Assembly (NCBI GenBank): GCA_035552155.1
Contig: DASZLX010000050.1
Location: 1 to 64,000 of the forward strand
Length of the DNA: 64,000 bases
Origin: DASXHY01 sp035552155
Lineage (GTDB): Bacteria; Verrucomicrobiota; Verrucomicrobiia; Limisphaerales; DASXHY01
Reading direction: 5' to 3'
The position numbers were made by a program, and so were the translations under genes. Positions 24,029 to 32,111 of this stretch are shown here, one piece after another (positions within the stretch are counted from its first letter, which is position 1; every line of letters starts with the position of its first letter). A model generated the notes under the pieces. It had not been told where the DNA came from. It did not search any database and saw nothing but the letters and a program-made list of their open reading frames with translations.

Positions 24029-25192
24029 ATGCGAAAATTAAAAATCTGGTGTTTCGTTCTGGCCGCGTTGAACACGCTGGCGACGACGTGGTATGCCAGC
24101 TATTTGTTTTTCTTTTTGCGCGATCGTTTCGGCTTTGGCAACCGGCAAAATCTTTGGGTTTCCGCGCTGTACGGTTTTGTTTATCTGTTTGCTGCCTGGC
24201 AGGGCGGGAAATTCGCGCAACGCCGCGGCTTTGTCACCAGCCTCAAAGTTGGTTTCGCGGGACTCACGGTGATGACGATCATCGGGGCCTTGATGAATTC
24301 GGCAATCGGGATTCTGCTGGCGATGGTGGGTTATACCATTGCGCTATTGTTCACCTGGCCGGCGTTGGAGGCATTGATCAGCGAAAATGAAACCCAGGCC
24401 GGCGTGCAGCATAACGTTGGCGTTTATAACTGCACCTGGGCCCTCGCTGGAGCGATCGCGTATTTCGTCGGCGGGAAACTCTACGATTGGCTGGGACATG
24501 CGGCGGTGTTCTGGGTGCCGGCAGGGATTTTTGCCGCCCAGTTTGCGATAGCGGTTTGGCTGGGGAAGCAGAAAGTCGAAAGCCGGGAGGCGAAAGTCGA
24601 GAGTCATTTGCCGGAGGAAAAGGCATGGCATCAGCCGGTGCCGCCGAAACGGTTTTTGCAAATGGCCTGGCTGGCGAATCCGTTTGCCTATGTGGGCATC
24701 AATACCGTGATCGCGGTGATGCCAGGCGTGGGCAGCCGGCTGGGGCTTTCGCCCACGCAAGTCGGGTTGTTTTGCTCGGTGTGGTGGTTTGCGCGACTGG
24801 CCACATTCGTGTTGCTCTGGCGATGGCGCGGCTGGCACTACCGTTTCCGCTGGCTGCTGGCTTCATTTATCCTGCTCGTCGCGAGCTTCGTGCTCTTGCT
24901 GCTCGCCGGTCAGATCTGGATGGTGGTGACGGCCCAGGTGTTTTTTGGGTTCGCCGTGGGCCTGATTTATTATTCATCGCTGTTTTATTCGATGGACGTG
25001 GGCGGAGAGACACAGGGCGAACACGGCGGATTGCATGAGGCGGCGGTTGGCGCCGGCATTTTTGCGGGACCGGCGGTGGGGGCGGCAGCCTTGCAATTTT
25101 CTCCCTTGCACTCGAGCAATGGCGTGTTCGCTGTGAGTGGGCTGCTACTGGCGGGATTGGGCGCGTTGGTTGCGTTGAGACTAAAGAAGTAG
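24029..25192 (+). CDS. MFS transporter, 387 aa
   Basis: Twelve predicted membrane helices in two six-helix halves. WLGKQKVESREAKVES then HLPEEKAWHQPV is the central cytosolic loop. Its DNA (24571-24606) contains repeats of the word GAAAGTCGA, so the loop seems to have gained a repeat-derived stretch. The pattern of Gly-rich helices (GVYNCTWALAGAIAYFVGGK) matches uncharacterised sugar-phosphate or drug-type MFS proteins; substrate unknown. Downstream of the NUDIX gene in the same direction, 44 bases apart, so possibly cotranscribed. Confidence 0.85.
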   Translation: MRKLKIWCFVLAALNTLATTWYASYLFFFLRDRFGFGNRQNLWVSALYGFVYLFAAWQGGKFAQRRGFVTSLKVGFAGLTVMTIIGALMNSAIGILLAMVGYTIALLFTWPALEALISENETQAGVQHNVGVYNCTWALAGAIAYFVGGKLYDWLGHAAVFWVPAGIFAAQFAIAVWLGKQKVESREAKVESHLPEEKAWHQPVPPKRFLQMAWLANPFAYVGINTVIAVMPGVGSRLGLSPTQVGLFCSVWWFARLATFVLLWRWRGWHYRFRWLLASFILLVASFVLLLLAGQIWMVVTAQVFFGFAVGLIYYSSLFYSMDVGGETQGEHGGLHEAAVGAGIFAGPAVGAAALQFSPLHSSNGVFAVSGLLLAGLGALVALRLKK

Positions 25193-25206
25193 CATCCCTC
25201 GGTCGA

Positions 25207-25334
25207 ATTTGCGATTTGCCATATACGATTTATGAGCGGGTCGAAAATCCCAGCCTGCTCCATGCTTGATAACACCTCGAATTGACTCCATCTTTCCACC
25301 GATTTAACAGTATAACCATTTAACGATTAACGAA
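25207..25334. repeat. Mixed TTTACGA and TTTAACGATTAACG word repeats
   Basis: A single left arm TTTGCGATTTGCCATATACG at 25207 is followed by GATTTAACAGTATAACCATT / TAACGATTAACG ending three bases before the fabI ATG (25338). The latter word recurs at 45306-45384. Confidence 0.6.
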
Positions 25335-25337
25335 CCC

Positions 25338-26108
25338 ATGTCCTTACTTTCCGGCAAATTTGGAATCGTCTTCGGCGTCGCCAACAAACGGTCCATCGCG
25401 TGGGCCATCGCCCAGGCGTGGGCGCGCGAGGGCGCGAAACTGGCGTTCACTTACCAGGGCGAGCGGCTCAAGGAAAACGTCGAGGAATTGGCCGGCACCT
25501 TCGGCGCGGACACGCTCATCCTGCCTTGCGATGTGACCCGGGACGAAGATATCGCGTCGGTGTTCAAGACAGTCGGAGAAAAATTTGGCAAGCTGCACCT
25601 GATGCTCCATTCGGTGGCGTTTGCCCCGAAGGACGCGCTGGAGGGTGAATTCGTGAACACGAGCCGGGAGGCATTTCGCGTGGCACATGACGTGAGCGCG
25701 TATTCGCTGGTGGCGCTGGCGCGTGGCGCCTCGGCGTTGATGACCGAAGGCGGAAGCATTGTTGCGATGACTTATTACGGCTCGGAAAAAGTGGTGCCGC
25801 ATTACAACGTGATGGGCGTGGCGAAGGCCTCGTTGGAAGCCAGCACGCGTTACCTGGCCTATGATCTCGGCCCGAAAAAAATCCGCGTGAACTGCATCAG
25901 CGCCGGGCCGGTGAATACGCTCGCGGCGCGCGGCATCAGCGGCTTCACTGAAATGCTCAAGCATTACGAGGCGCATGCGCCCTTGAAACGCAATGTGGTT
26001 CCCGACGAGCTGGGCGCGACCGGCTCGTTCCTCGCCAGCGACGGCGCCGCGGCCATTACCGGCCAGGTGATTTATGTGGATTGCGGCTATCAGATAATGG
26101 GGATGTGA
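25338..26108 (+). CDS. fabI: Enoyl-[acyl-carrier-protein] reductase (NADH)
   Basis: 256 residues, an atypical short-chain dehydrogenase. GVANKRSIAWAIAQ binds NAD, and the FabI Tyr-x6-Lys catalytic pair is Y156/K163 in YNVMGVAKASLEAS, matching the spacing (not the YxxxK of ordinary SDRs). It reduces trans-2-enoyl-ACP in the last step of each fatty-acid elongation cycle and is the target of triclosan-type inhibitors. Length and the C-terminal IYVDCGYQIMGM are family-typical. No other fab genes are adjacent. Confidence 0.96.
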   Translation: MSLLSGKFGIVFGVANKRSIAWAIAQAWAREGAKLAFTYQGERLKENVEELAGTFGADTLILPCDVTRDEDIASVFKTVGEKFGKLHLMLHSVAFAPKDALEGEFVNTSREAFRVAHDVSAYSLVALARGASALMTEGGSIVAMTYYGSEKVVPHYNVMGVAKASLEASTRYLAYDLGPKKIRVNCISAGPVNTLAARGISGFTEMLKHYEAHAPLKRNVVPDELGATGSFLASDGAAAITGQVIYVDCGYQIMGM

Positions 26109-26437
26109 GGGAATTGGGAAGTAAGAAGCCTTACCTGCGAGTACCATATCCGGTCAGCGAGCGCGCGGAATTTATTTCCGCGCCATTCGCGCTTTAACGC
26201 CAGTTGAAATAATCCCCTCATCTCCTTTTGGCTTCCCGGAATGTCGCAAATCATCGCTCCATTTCTCGCAGCCCGCCCAAAATGAATACAGCCGTCAAAA
26301 CACCACGAATGGACGTCCCCCACCAGAGCGCGGACCAGGGCTCCTGCGAGGTCAAAAACAGGACAGAAGTGTACGGCAAATGAGACGCGAATAAAAATCG
26401 ATCGATTTGCGTTCTGAAAGCGCGAGCCATTTAAAGA
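26109..26437. other. Intergenic region without a recognised gene
   Basis: 329 bases between fabI and the MshEN gene. It holds one small perfect hairpin, GCGCGGAA-TTTAT-TTCCGCGC (26163-26183), which lacks a T-tract and so is at best a weak terminator. I see no convincing open frame, tRNA or riboswitch, and the promoter for the downstream operon should lie in its right-hand part. Confidence 0.6.
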
Positions 26438-27322
26438 ATGGCGAATGTTTTGCTACAAACGCAACCGATAATGGCGAGCACAACGTTAACTCCCGGCGAA
26501 GAAGCACAGCTGGCGCAGACGATCGAGATGTTTGAAGTCATCACGGAGTCGCAGCCGAGTGACTATCAATCGCTGGAAATCCTCAAAGAGGCCTATTCAA
26601 AACTGGGCCGCGAGCAGGATGTGGTGAAGACTTCCAAGCGCATCGCGCAGGCGTATGTGCAAATGGGACAGCTTTCCTCGGCGATCCTTGAATATGAGAC
26701 GATTCTGCAGCGGTTTCCGGACGATCCGGACGTGCAGAAGGCGTTGAAACAAATCGAGAGCAAGGCCAGTAACATTTCGGAACAGTTTCCCGCCGCCGAA
26801 GCTCCAGCCGCCAAGCCCAACCCGGCCACCAATGGCAAAGCCCACAAAACCTCCAAGGCCACGCCGGACAAGGTGGACGACGGACGGCAGGCAATGCACA
26901 AAATTTTTGTAGACGGCAAAATCATCACGGCCGGCGATTTCGATTTATGCTGGGTGGCGCCGGACTTGTCGCATCCGCCGGAAACGGTGAGTGACCCGTT
27001 TGTGCAATTGCTGGCGCAAAGGGGAATTGTGCCGGTCGAAAAGGCGTTGAAGACACTTTCGGACAAATCGCGCGTCGGATTTCTGCCGCTGGACAAGTAC
27101 GAGATGGACATTGAACTCGCGCGGAGTTTTCCGGCGGACGTATGCAGGCGCTGGTGCGTGCTGCCGTTCGACCGGATGAGCAAATCGATCCTGGTCGCTA
27201 CGGCGAACCCGTTCAATCAGCAGGCCGCGAAGGAATTGTCCGAAGCGACGCCGAACCGGCTGCTCTGGTATCTGACCGATCCGTCCGAGCTGATCAAAAA
27301 TCTTCGCAAAGTCTTTCGTTGA
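26438..27322 (+). CDS. TPR plus MshEN-domain protein (GspE N-terminal-like)
   Basis: 294 residues. The N-terminal half has TPR-type helices (LEILKEAYSKLGREQDVVKT, QMGQLSSAILEYETILQRFP); an Ala/Pro/Lys linker follows. The C-terminal ~120 residues (PFVQLLAQRGIVPVEKALK, VGFLPLDKYEMDIELARSFP, MSKSILVATANPFNQQAAKE) match the MshEN/T2SSE N-terminal domain, a c-di-GMP-binding or docking module of pilus and secretion ATPases. Four bases separate it from the GspE/PilB-type ATPase, which carries its own MshEN domain. It may act as a regulatory subunit. An ATG 33 bases downstream is an alternative start. Confidence 0.82.
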   Translation: MANVLLQTQPIMASTTLTPGEEAQLAQTIEMFEVITESQPSDYQSLEILKEAYSKLGREQDVVKTSKRIAQAYVQMGQLSSAILEYETILQRFPDDPDVQKALKQIESKASNISEQFPAAEAPAAKPNPATNGKAHKTSKATPDKVDDGRQAMHKIFVDGKIITAGDFDLCWVAPDLSHPPETVSDPFVQLLAQRGIVPVEKALKTLSDKSRVGFLPLDKYEMDIELARSFPADVCRRWCVLPFDRMSKSILVATANPFNQQAAKELSEATPNRLLWYLTDPSELIKNLRKVFR

Positions 27323-27325
27323 GCC

Positions 27326-29071
27326 ATGCCTCCCGTAAAATCATTTGGTGAACGAATTGCCGACGCCCTGGTCGAGGACGGCCTGTTGAGCGCGCGGCAG
27401 ATCGAGGAACTGGTCGAGCAGCAGAAGCAGGGCGGCACGCGGTTGCTCAAGCTCATCCTGGAAAAGGCTTACGTCAGCGAGCAGGACATGGCCGTCTGCA
27501 TGGGCCGGGTGCTCAATACTCCGCCCATCAATCTTTCGCGCGTCACCATTTCGCTGGAACTGGCCGAATTGCTCCCGCGGGAAGTCGCCCAGAACCACAA
27601 GGTCGTGCCCGTTTCGCGCCTGGACAACAAGTTGTTCCTCGCCATGGCCGACCCGCTCAACGTGCTGGCGCTGGACGACGTCAAACGCATTACGCGCCTG
27701 GAAGTCGCGCCGCTCATCGCCTCGGAAAAGGCGATCATCGAGAAGCTCAATCAAATCGATGCCGCCAAAAGCGGGAGCATGGAAGACATCATCGAGGACG
27801 CTAAGAAAAAGCAGAATGCGGACACGCAGGACGGCGATGACAATGTCGAAATTGCGAAGGAATCGCTGGAAGAAGTCAACCTGGACCAATTGGCCGCTTC
27901 GAGCGAGGAAGCGCCGGTCATCAAGCTGGCGAATCTGATTCTCGTTCAGGCCATCAAGGACCGGGCGAGTGATATTCATATTGAGCCGTTCGATAAGGGG
28001 ATGAAGCTGCGATACCGCGTGGACGGCGTATTGGCCGAGGCCACCCCGCCGCCCAAGCAAATGCAACTCGCGCTGGCGTCGCGGCTCAAAATCATGAGCA
28101 GCCTCGACATCGCCGAGCGGCGGCTGCCGCAGGACGGACGCATGAGGCTGCGCGTCGGCGGCAAGGACTACGATTTGCGCGTATCCATTCTGCCGACGGT
28201 GCACGGTGAAAAAATCGTGCTCCGCGTGCTCGACAAGGGAAATCTTTCCGCGAGCCTCGACAAGCTCGGGCTTGATCCTGACACGTTCCAACAGGTCAAA
28301 TCGGCCGTGGACGCGCCGCACGGTTTGATCCTCGTGACCGGCCCGACCGGTTCCGGCAAGACAACCACTCTTTATTCCGCGCTCAACGAGCTGAACAGCC
28401 CGGTTTACAACATCGTCACGGTCGAGGATCCGGTGGAATTCCAGATTCCCGGCATCAACCAGGTGCCGGTCAAAAAAGAAATCGGCCTGAGCTTTGCCAG
28501 CGCCTTGCGCTCTATTCTGCGCCAGGACCCGGACATCGTCATGATCGGCGAAATTCGCGATACGGAAACCGCGGAAATCGCGGTCGAGGCCGCGCTCACC
28601 GGCCATCAGGTGTTGAGCACCATGCATTGTAATGACGCTCCGGGCGCGGTGGCGCGCATGGACGACATGGGCATTGCGCCGTTTTTGATTTCCTCCTCCG
28701 TCATCCTCGCATGCGCGCAACGGCTCATGCGGAAAATTTGTTCGCATTGCAAAGAGCCGGTGGAATATCCGGAAAAAATGTTCCGCGATTTGAATATCGA
28801 CCCGGCGGTGTTCGAGGGGGTGACGTTCTATCGTGGTCGTGGTTGCGAGCGCTGCAAGAATTCCGGATACGCCGGGCGGCTGGCGATCATCGAAGCAATG
28901 ACGATCACGGATGAAATTCGCAAGCTTATCATCGCCCGCGCGAACACTCGCGAACTGAGCAAGGTCGCCATCGGCCAGGGAATGAAGACTCTCCGCATGG
29001 TGGCACTCGACCGCGTGCGCGACGGAGTCTCGACGCTGGAGCAGGTGCTCATGCTGACCGCGGCACATTAA
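27326..29071 (+). CDS. GspE/PilB-type secretion or pilus ATPase
   Basis: 581 residues. N-terminal MshEN domain (ERIADALVEDGLLSARQIEEL...LLPREVAQNHKVVPV), then the ATPase: Walker A GPTGSGKTTTLYSALN (near residue 339), Asp box in TVEDPVEF, Walker B and His box in DPDIVMIGEIRDTETAEIAV and ALTGHQVLSTMHCND, and a CSHCKEPVEYP...CERCKNSGYAGR zinc-binding loop. It powers type IV pilus or type II secretion assembly by ATP hydrolysis at the inner membrane. No pilin or platform gene is adjacent, so the rest of the machine lies elsewhere. Confidence 0.94.
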   Translation: MPPVKSFGERIADALVEDGLLSARQIEELVEQQKQGGTRLLKLILEKAYVSEQDMAVCMGRVLNTPPINLSRVTISLELAELLPREVAQNHKVVPVSRLDNKLFLAMADPLNVLALDDVKRITRLEVAPLIASEKAIIEKLNQIDAAKSGSMEDIIEDAKKKQNADTQDGDDNVEIAKESLEEVNLDQLAASSEEAPVIKLANLILVQAIKDRASDIHIEPFDKGMKLRYRVDGVLAEATPPPKQMQLALASRLKIMSSLDIAERRLPQDGRMRLRVGGKDYDLRVSILPTVHGEKIVLRVLDKGNLSASLDKLGLDPDTFQQVKSAVDAPHGLILVTGPTGSGKTTTLYSALNELNSPVYNIVTVEDPVEFQIPGINQVPVKKEIGLSFASALRSILRQDPDIVMIGEIRDTETAEIAVEAALTGHQVLSTMHCNDAPGAVARMDDMGIAPFLISSSVILACAQRLMRKICSHCKEPVEYPEKMFRDLNIDPAVFEGVTFYRGRGCERCKNSGYAGRLAIIEAMTITDEIRKLIIARANTRELSKVAIGQGMKTLRMVALDRVRDGVSTLEQVLMLTAAH

Positions 29072-29094
29072 AAGTCCCAAAGCTGTCACCGCCA

Positions 29095-29160
29095 ACCCGA
29101 GGAGGCTCGGACTTCCCGCAGAAAATCGCGTAAGCCTCCTCACGTCGGCTTCTGCAAGGT
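29095..29160. repeat. Inverted GAGGAGGCTC-word repeat
   Basis: CGAGGAGGCTCGGACTTCC and GTAAGCCTCCTCACGTCGGC are inverted relatives around about 15 bases. The same word set occurs at 10970, 44468, 54861 and 57169. It lies between the ATPase and moeA. Confidence 0.68.
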
Positions 29161-29201
29161 TCCGTCTCGACACCTGTCGCTCGCCACCCGACACTTCCCG
29201 A

Positions 29202-30413
29202 ATGCTTGAACTCGAACAGGCGCTCGAAGCCATCCTCGCCTCGGTTCCAGCATCAAAAAGCGAAGTTGTGCCGCTGGCCGAGGCGCATCGCCGCGTGGTA
29301 GCCGAACAAATCCTGATGCCGGCTGACCTGCCGCCCTTCGACAATTCCTCAATGGATGGATACGCCGTTCGAGCACGAGACATCTCCTCAGCGGGTCCGC
29401 AGAATCCGGTTTCGCTCACGCTCGCGGGAAAAATCGCGGCGGGAGAAACGTTTCATAGCGAACTCTCCGCCGGTCAATGCGTTCGCATTTTTACCGGTTC
29501 AATGCTGCCGGCCGGAGCAGACGCAGTGGTGATGCAGGAGGACACCCGGCTGGACGCGAACCGACCGGGCGAGGTTTTGTTTCTCGAGGCGGCCAAGCCG
29601 TGGGAAAATATCCGATTCCGCGGCGAGGACGTCAAACAAGGCGCGCAGATTGCCGTGCCCGGCGAGGTTTTGGGTGCGGCGCAAATGGCATTGCTGGCCG
29701 CAGGCGGCGTGGAGCAAGTGAGTGTCGGCCGCCAGCCAACGGTGGCGCTTCTCGCGACTGGTTCCGAATTGAAGGAAGCCGGCGGCGGCTCCGCGCTCGT
29801 GCCCGGCCAGATTTACGAAAGCAACCGCACCGCGCTGGCGCCCTTGATTGGCGGAGCGGGCGGTGTGCCGAAAATTTTCCCGATCGTTCCCGACAACCCC
29901 GAAGCGACCCGCGCGGCGCTTTCGCGCGCGCTGGCTGAGTGCGACCTGGTCGTCACGTGCGGCGGCGTTTCGGTGGGCGAGCTGGATTTCGTGAAAAGCG
30001 CGTTCGAAGAACTGGACGGCCAGTTGCAATTTTGGAAAGTGGCGATCAAGCCGGGGCGACCGTTTGTCTTTGGCCGTTGTGGCGAAAAACTCCTGTTCGG
30101 TTTGCCCGGCAATCCGGTTTCAGCGTTCGTCACGTTCCTGTTGCTCACCAGGCCCGCGCTGCTGCGATGGCAAGGGGCGGCGCGAGTGGGGCTTCCGGCA
30201 TCGAACGGAGTCCTGCTGGAACTGTTTTCCAATCCGGACGCCCGGCGGCACTTCATGCGCGTGACAGTGGACGAAAGAGGCGGAGTTCGTTCCGCCGGAA
30301 CGCAGGCGTCGCACGTTCTTAGTTCATTGGCGCTGGCCGGAGGATTGGTGGACCTGCCGCCGTCAACGACCTTTCCAACGGGGACCACGGTTCAGGTATT
30401 GCGCTGGGAATAG
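29202..30413 (+). CDS. moeA: Molybdopterin molybdenumtransferase
   Basis: 403 residues with MoeA domains in order: N-terminal, a beta-rich domain (PADLPPFDNSSMDGYAVRA with the conserved SxMDGYA, and IFTGSMLPAGADAVVMQED), the molybdopterin-binding domain (VALLATGSEL, YESNRTALAPLI, VVTCGGVSVGELDFV) and a C-terminal barrel (LFGLPGNPVSAFVTF). It inserts molybdate into adenylylated molybdopterin to make molybdenum cofactor, so the cell has Mo-enzymes. It starts with an ATG 41 bases after a palindromic repeat and 130 bases from the ATPase. No other moa/moe genes are in view. Confidence 0.95.
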   Translation: MLELEQALEAILASVPASKSEVVPLAEAHRRVVAEQILMPADLPPFDNSSMDGYAVRARDISSAGPQNPVSLTLAGKIAAGETFHSELSAGQCVRIFTGSMLPAGADAVVMQEDTRLDANRPGEVLFLEAAKPWENIRFRGEDVKQGAQIAVPGEVLGAAQMALLAAGGVEQVSVGRQPTVALLATGSELKEAGGGSALVPGQIYESNRTALAPLIGGAGGVPKIFPIVPDNPEATRAALSRALAECDLVVTCGGVSVGELDFVKSAFEELDGQLQFWKVAIKPGRPFVFGRCGEKLLFGLPGNPVSAFVTFLLLTRPALLRWQGAARVGLPASNGVLLELFSNPDARRHFMRVTVDERGGVRSAGTQASHVLSSLALAGGLVDLPPSTTFPTGTTVQVLRWE

Positions 30414-30483
30414 CACCGCGAAAAAAATATAAGCGTAAAAGACGGGGTGCATCAGTCCGCGCGCGAGGTTCACTCCTACATCC

Positions 30484-31446
30484 TCAAAATTCTCTTTGCG
30501 GCGGGGCGAAATTGGAATGCGGTGGCACGATGCTGCGGCTCGAAGTGATGGTGGGCACGATCGGCGCGGTGCCCGAAGCTTGCCCGGAAAGCCCCCCAAA
30601 CGATGAATTGAAGGCGTTGATGGCCGGCTGGTCACCGGCGGGTGCTCCGAATACAGGCGTCGGACTGATGGGCGCCCGAACCGCCGCGGAAACAGGCGCG
30701 GGGGTGGCTGCGGGCTGGTCTATATTCCAAAGTTGTTTGAAGCTCTCCATGTGTTCCTTTTGCGCTTCCTGCAATCGAACTGTTTCCGGGCTGGGTTGAC
30801 CCGCGTCCCGACTGGTGCCAAAGATGTCTGAAACCGTGTTCTCGCGGGCAGGCCGAAAAATTCCGTAGTCCGGCGTCGCGCCAAACGCGCCGCCGTCGCT
30901 GGAACCCGGGTTGTTGCCCACGACTGAGTTCGTCGGTCCAGTCCAGGAATCGGAAGAATCCAGTTTGCCCACCTGGTTCGTGGCTGTCTGTCGATCGGAA
31001 TCGTACAAACGTTGAAAGTACCGTTCCATGGCGGTGCTGGCTTTTTTGTCGGAGCCGTCCTTGTCTTTACCGAGAATGCCGCCGCTCAGATCCGATTCCG
31101 CCTGGCCGACCACATCGTCCGGCGTCATGAACACCCAATTTTTTCGCAGATCGAGCAATTCCTTCTCGCGCTCGGTAAGCGGGTTCGCGGGTTGTTGAGG
31201 CGGCGGGAGCGTCAATGCCGGCGAAGGCGCGGAAAATCGAAATGGATGCGGCGCGTGCGGCCCGAGGTTTTCAAAATCTTTTGTCTCACCCGGCAGCGTC
31301 TGCTCCAGATTGGTCTCCATTTTGGAGCCACGCGGAGCCACGACTTCGATGGGTTCACCGCCGCGCGAAACGCCTACCGACGCCAGGCACACGATTCCCG
31401 CCAGGGCAGCGCGGCAGAAATCGAACATGGAAGGCCTGAAACTCAT
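30484..31446 (-). CDS. Secreted Pro/Ser-rich hypothetical protein, 320 aa
   Basis: No family recognised. MSFRPSMFDFCRAALAGIVC / LASVGVSRGG is a signal peptide (an internal Met could be the true start). The mature protein is low-complexity, rich in Pro, Ala, Ser and Gly, with a small helical patch (NPLTEREKELLDLRKNWVFM) and a TPDDVVGQAESDLSGGIL segment. There is no anchor or lipobox. It is probably a periplasmic or surface protein with disordered regions. It is convergent with moeA. Confidence 0.6.
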   Translation of the reverse strand: MSFRPSMFDFCRAALAGIVCLASVGVSRGGEPIEVVAPRGSKMETNLEQTLPGETKDFENLGPHAPHPFRFSAPSPALTLPPPQQPANPLTEREKELLDLRKNWVFMTPDDVVGQAESDLSGGILGKDKDGSDKKASTAMERYFQRLYDSDRQTATNQVGKLDSSDSWTGPTNSVVGNNPGSSDGGAFGATPDYGIFRPARENTVSDIFGTSRDAGQPSPETVRLQEAQKEHMESFKQLWNIDQPAATPAPVSAAVRAPISPTPVFGAPAGDQPAINAFNSSFGGLSGQASGTAPIVPTITSSRSIVPPHSNFAPPQREF

Positions 31447-31622
31447 TTTCGCCTCCCATCATACCTGAAATAACCGGGCCGTCAAAGCGCATTTAGCCCA
31501 TGTTATTCACCGGCGCTCGCTTGCAAATTCCCGAACCGAATGCACGTTGTGTGGCCGCGGCTCCGAGTGGCGTCAAATGCGGCGCATACCAACAACCGGA
31601 AATACAGCATTCATTAATATCT

Positions 31623-32072
31623 ATGGCTATCCAATCGATTGATTTGACAAAACAAGCTCCGCGCAGTGCCCGCGTGCGGCTCGGCGGCTATGTCATCCTT
31701 GCCCGTTGCCTGGACAAAGGCCGTGCGGCCATCAATGGCAAAAACGGTGAATATCATTTCGCCTGCCCGCTCGACCAGCATTTTCTGGAATTTGCCGGCG
31801 TTGATCCGGAAGCGTTGAAAAAAGAGCTCGCCGCAGGCAAGGGCGATGGTGAAATCCTCGAATGGATCCAGGCCAACGCTAAAAATAAAAGAACTGCCTC
31901 CGAAATTTGCGGCTGGTCCACTTATCAGGATCATCGCGCCCCTTCAGACCCGGAAAGCCGCGAGTATTTCAACGGATTGCACGCCAAAATCGCGCCCAAG
32001 CGCGAAGACATCTCCTCGTGGTTCGATGTGCTCGATGTGGACGACTACGTGAGCTTCGGCGGAAAAGCTTAA
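31623..32072 (+). CDS. DUF5069-family protein
   Basis: 149 residues: IDLTKQAPRSARVRLGGYVILARCLDKGRA, then GEYHFACPLDQHFLEFAGVD and SSWFDVLDVDDYVSFGGKA. This matches DUF5069, small soluble proteins common in Verrucomicrobiota and Bacteroidota with no known function. The ATG at 31623 follows a non-conserved open stretch and is the first sensible start. It is convergent with greA, whose stop lies 40 bases away. Cytosolic. Confidence 0.8.
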   Translation: MAIQSIDLTKQAPRSARVRLGGYVILARCLDKGRAAINGKNGEYHFACPLDQHFLEFAGVDPEALKKELAAGKGDGEILEWIQANAKNKRTASEICGWSTYQDHRAPSDPESREYFNGLHAKIAPKREDISSWFDVLDVDDYVSFGGKA

Positions 32073-32111
32073 GTTTCAGATGCGATTCCGCCTGCGGGCG
32101 GAATCGCTATT

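Noticed and set aside
26090..26323. 77-codon minus-strand frame between fabI and the MshEN gene
   Set aside because: No family likeness and it runs into the fabI end; no support as a gene.
27341..29419. A 692-codon minus-strand frame over the secretion ATPase
   Set aside because: Arg/His-rich shadow of the ATPase gene on the other strand.
30363..30635. 90-codon minus-strand frame overlapping the moeA end
   Set aside because: Shadow of moeA and of the secreted protein, with no protein-like pattern.
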